The notes below the pieces were generated by a model that was given only the letters and a program-made list of their open reading frames with translations, did no database searches and had not been told where the DNA came from. This document shows, in pieces, positions 20,751 to 23,697 of a stretch of DNA of 23,697 bases (position 1 is its first letter; each line of letters opens with the position of its first letter). A program made the translations under genes and the position numbers. The DNA is taken from NCBI GenBank assembly GCA_964407525.1, contig CAYOWC010000040.1, positions 1 through 23,697 of the forward strand. Direction: 5' to 3'. The stretch comes from DUZB01 sp964407525. Lineage in GTDB: Bacteria > Desulfobacterota > DSM-4660 > Desulfatiglandales > Desulfatiglandaceae.

Positions 20751-23624
20751 ATGATAATAAGAGACAAAAAAAATAGGGTTTCCATGTGGATACTTCTGTT
20801 TGGATTGACTCTGGCTTGTTGTGCGATCAATGTCCCAGAGATCTCAGCCCAAACCTACGATTTCGATGAAGGGATTGAGGTGGTTACAAAAGGCCTTGTT
20901 TCAGAAAGCAGGGAGATCCTTAAAAACAAGAAAATAGCCGTTTTTGGAATAATTGAGAGCAAATCTGAAAAAAAATGGGAGGTCTCTTCGCATATTGAAG
21001 ACGGGATTGTAGACGCGCTTGTAAATAATGGATACAGGGTTATTGAGAGGAGAAGAATTCAGGATATCATTAAGAAGGAGATCAAGAAAAGTACTGATCT
21101 GTGGTTTGACCAAGACCAGATTGCTCGATTCGGGAAGCTTCTTGGGGCAGACTTTGTTGTGACGGGGAGATATGTTTTATGGGGCCAGGGAATGCTCAAG
21201 GTCAGCATACGGGCAATCAATGTCGTTGACGGGGAGATTGTAGCCGCTGACAAAGTGAAGGTTCACACAGACAGGATAGCAACTTTACTGAAATTGGAGG
21301 GGAGGAAAGAGCACCCGAAAAAAGCTGTGTTACCCCTTGAAAAACCGGTTAAAGTAACGAACATCAATGATGTCAGCCACGAGAGCGGAAAACTGGGAAA
21401 ATATAAGGCGCTGCTCATCGGGATTAACGATTACAAAAGTCCGGAAATTTCCGATCTTGAAACGCCCATAAACGATGCGACAGCTATAGCTGAGGTTCTA
21501 AAAGAGAAATACGGATTCCAGGTAAAGCTTCTTCTGGACCGTGAGGCCACGAAGGAGACCATTTACAAGGAATTGCGGACCCTGACGGCATCGACAAAGC
21601 CAAATGACAGCGTATTGATCTATTTTGCGGGGCATGGGGATCTTGATCGAACCTATGACGGTGGTTGGTGGATCCCGGCAGATGCTGTAGGTGGAAACCC
21701 TGTGACGTATCTTGACAATGTTCAGGTTCAAAAAGCGATGCGGAGCATGAGGGCCCGACATGTCCTGCTGGTTTCCGATTCCTGTTATTCGGGCAGGCTT
21801 TTCGGAAAGGCCCGGAGCCTGCCTCCTGTAATTGACGATAAGTATTACCTGAATCTGTATCACGAAAAAAGCAGATGGGGTATGACTTCCGGCAATAAGA
21901 CGCCGATGTCTGACCAGGGCACCGGCGGGCACAGTGTGTTTGCCTACCAACTTCTCAAAGAATTGGGGGAAAGCGATAAGCCTTTTCTGAGTACCCAGGA
22001 ACTCTATGCCCGGATAGCCCCCGTTATCGCAAATAACTCGGAGCAGACACCGCTTTGTCGTCCCATATTGAATACCGGGGATCAAGGCGGGGAATTTGTT
22101 TTTGTGGCATCGGTGAAAAAAGAAATACCTCTGCCTCTTCCGAAGGTCAAGCAGAGCGTCCCTGATATTCCTACTCCGAAGGTCAACCAGAGCACCCTTG
22201 ACAAGGACATGCTTTTCTGGGAGTCCATTAGAGACAGCGATGATCCTGCACTATTTGATGCGTATCTTGAAACATTTCCCAAAGGGATTTTTGCCCCCAT
22301 TGCAAAAAGAAAGATGGAAACGCTTAAACAAAATAAAAAGATTGAGGCCCTTGAGCAAAAAGAAAGGAAGACTGCTTCTATTCCAACGGTGGTTTCAAAA
22401 CCCAGGCTGTTTGTGAAAGTGGAACCGACAGATGCAAGAATAAGAATCCTGAATATTGTCCCCAAATTTTATCAAGGGATCGAACTTGATCCCGGTAGTT
22501 ATCATGTGGAAACATCTGAAAAGGGATACAGGATGCAGAAAATGTGGGTAAATCTGAATGCAGGCGAAGATGAAAAACTTGAGATCAGATTGGAACAATT
22601 GCAGGTTGCCAAGCAGCCGGTGATGACTCATACAAGCCAACCCCCCACGCTATCCATTCAGCCGACGACGACTTATTCACGCCGGCCTTCTTCCACATCC
22701 AAAGTGTTCCAGCGGGAAGGTGTATATGTGGCTTATGCGAATGGAATCGTAAAAGACACGAAGACTGAACTTGAGTGGAAGGTTGGTCCTGACAAGAACA
22801 CCAATTGGGATGAAGCAAGATCGTGGGTGCGACGTCTCAATCTCGATGGCGGTGGATGGAGAATCCCAACCAAGGGTGAACTGGAAAGCCTTTACAAGCA
22901 AGGCGCAGGCTATAATAATATGACGCCTCTTTTAAAGTTTGCCGGATTGTGGGTGTGGTCGAGCGAAACTAAGGATACCCCCTTGAAGACCAATAGATGG
23001 TGGATGTTTATCGATGATACTACATGTTCCACATATGCTTGGGTCTTTTACTTCTACGGAGGCTACGGTTACTGGCTCGACCGCGCCACCTCTAACGACA
23101 TACGGGCATTTGCGGTGCGTTCCCGAAGGCATGAAGGCCGGATTGACCAATTACAAGCCTCTACAGGCCAGTTACAAGCTTCTACGCATCAGTTACCCAC
23201 TCCGACATATCCCCACTTTTCCTCTCCCGCATCCGATGCTTTCAAACAAGATAGCGTTTATTTGGCTTGTGCGAATGGGATTGTAAAAGATACCAGCACT
23301 GGACTTGAGTGGAAGGTTGGCCCCGATAGAGACACAAACTGGGAAGAAGCCAGATCCTGGGCGGAGAGTTTGAACCTTGACGGTGGTGGGTGGAGGATGC
23401 CTACTGCGGATGAGTTGGAGCGTCTTTACAAAGATGGCGTGGGCAAACGCAATATGACGCCCCTTTTGAAGACCACTGGTTGGTATGTGTGGTCAGGTGA
23501 GAGCCTGCCTCTTATCTCAACCGCGTGGCTCTTCTATTTCGACGAGGGTGTGAGGGACTGGGGTATTCTCAGCTCCAGCAACGGCATCCGCGCTTTTGCG
23601 GTGCGTTCCAGGGGCGATGGATAA
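20751..23624 (+). CDS. Exported caspase-like (C14) protein with CsgG-like, PEGA-like and two DUF1566 domains, copy 2; candidate DGR target
   Basis: 957 residues. The start at 20751 has GGAG seven bases upstream and matches copy 1 residue for residue. The first ~610 residues align with copy 1 almost without gaps: signal peptide, CsgG-like region, caspase domain with His295 (FAGHGD) and Cys345 (SDSCYSG), and PEGA-like domain. A Ser/Thr/Pro linker leads to two DUF1566 (Lcl C-terminal) domains at about 656-791 and 833-951. Each has GIVKDT, a LEWKVGPD box, LNLDGGGWR.PT, NMTPLLK, a VWS motif and a terminal IRAFAVRSR. DUF1566 has a C-type-lectin fold and is a known target-domain type of diversity-generating retroelements. 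Inferred: an exported protease whose C-terminal lectin-like modules bind ligands. The two domains diverge just before IRAFAVRSR, where codon use shifts strongly to NNC. Confidence 0.88.
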   Translation: MIIRDKKNRVSMWILLFGLTLACCAINVPEISAQTYDFDEGIEVVTKGLVSESREILKNKKIAVFGIIESKSEKKWEVSSHIEDGIVDALVNNGYRVIERRRIQDIIKKEIKKSTDLWFDQDQIARFGKLLGADFVVTGRYVLWGQGMLKVSIRAINVVDGEIVAADKVKVHTDRIATLLKLEGRKEHPKKAVLPLEKPVKVTNINDVSHESGKLGKYKALLIGINDYKSPEISDLETPINDATAIAEVLKEKYGFQVKLLLDREATKETIYKELRTLTASTKPNDSVLIYFAGHGDLDRTYDGGWWIPADAVGGNPVTYLDNVQVQKAMRSMRARHVLLVSDSCYSGRLFGKARSLPPVIDDKYYLNLYHEKSRWGMTSGNKTPMSDQGTGGHSVFAYQLLKELGESDKPFLSTQELYARIAPVIANNSEQTPLCRPILNTGDQGGEFVFVASVKKEIPLPLPKVKQSVPDIPTPKVNQSTLDKDMLFWESIRDSDDPALFDAYLETFPKGIFAPIAKRKMETLKQNKKIEALEQKERKTASIPTVVSKPRLFVKVEPTDARIRILNIVPKFYQGIELDPGSYHVETSEKGYRMQKMWVNLNAGEDEKLEIRLEQLQVAKQPVMTHTSQPPTLSIQPTTTYSRRPSSTSKVFQREGVYVAYANGIVKDTKTELEWKVGPDKNTNWDEARSWVRRLNLDGGGWRIPTKGELESLYKQGAGYNNMTPLLKFAGLWVWSSETKDTPLKTNRWWMFIDDTTCSTYAWVFYFYGGYGYWLDRATSNDIRAFAVRSRRHEGRIDQLQASTGQLQASTHQLPTPTYPHFSSPASDAFKQDSVYLACANGIVKDTSTGLEWKVGPDRDTNWEEARSWAESLNLDGGGWRMPTADELERLYKDGVGKRNMTPLLKTTGWYVWSGESLPLISTAWLFYFDEGVRDWGILSSSNGIRAFAVRSRGDG
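23145..23207 (+). repeat. 21-bp in-frame tandem repeat in the inter-domain linker
   Basis: Three units encode DQLQAST, GQLQAST and HQLPTPT between the two DUF1566 domains. The first two are nearly identical and the third is diverged. Confidence 0.8.
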
Positions 23625-23697
23625 ATAGACATAGACCCCTAAGTCCAATACCCGTGAATGAATGAGATTCATACCGCTTTCCGGTGAAGAATTTCGA

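Overview
This window looks like the chromosome of a Desulfobacterota (Deltaproteobacteria) bacterium, probably in or near Desulfobacterales. That is an inference from gene content: CoA-disulfide-reductase and ETF-type redox proteins, an excisionase-HTH/PBP regulator, an exported diheme cytochrome, exported caspase-like proteins and GC-rich hairpin repeats. GC content appears moderate. No rRNA, tRNA or CRISPR array was seen.

Left part (1-7350), accessory. It opens with the 3' end of an AlbA/HATPase_c_4-type protein. Next come a HEAT-repeat protein, an IS200-like HUH transposase relative that stops before its catalytic tyrosine, and a small SmpA-like lipoprotein. Positions 3329-5000 look like a piece of integron cassette array read on the minus strand. 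Two attC-like sites of 93 and 89 nt bound a 1,583-bp cassette carrying a diheme cytochrome c and an unknown protein with an internal duplication. A fragment of a carbohydrate-binding-like domain lies just beyond the left attC. Several small plus-strand genes follow: an orphan, an Isf-like flavoprotein, a DUF3820 protein and a zinc-ribbon protein.

Middle (7352-11812). A 761-residue orphan lies on the minus strand. It is followed by an intergenic region with two tandem hairpins, an exported 440-residue protein of unknown function, and a compact 154-bp element with 13-bp terminal inverted repeats and two internal 34-bp direct repeats.

Right part (11813-23624), one dense plus-strand run that may be an operon. 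The order is: an ETF-alpha fused to an XRE-HTH and a cupin with no etfB nearby; a CoA-disulfide-reductase-like flavoprotein; MltG; an HTH/PBP ligand-sensing regulator; an MFS transporter; a YdjM-like membrane protein; and two tandem exported caspase-like proteins. Both caspase-like proteins share a signal peptide, a CsgG-like domain, a caspase domain with an intact His/Cys dyad, and a PEGA-like domain. The second also carries two DUF1566 domains of C-type-lectin fold. The end of each DUF1566 domain has an unusual excess of NNC codons followed by an identical 15-nt anchor. This resembles the variable region of a diversity-generating retroelement (DGR) target. No reverse transcriptase or template repeat is in view, but the window ends only 73 bases after this gene.
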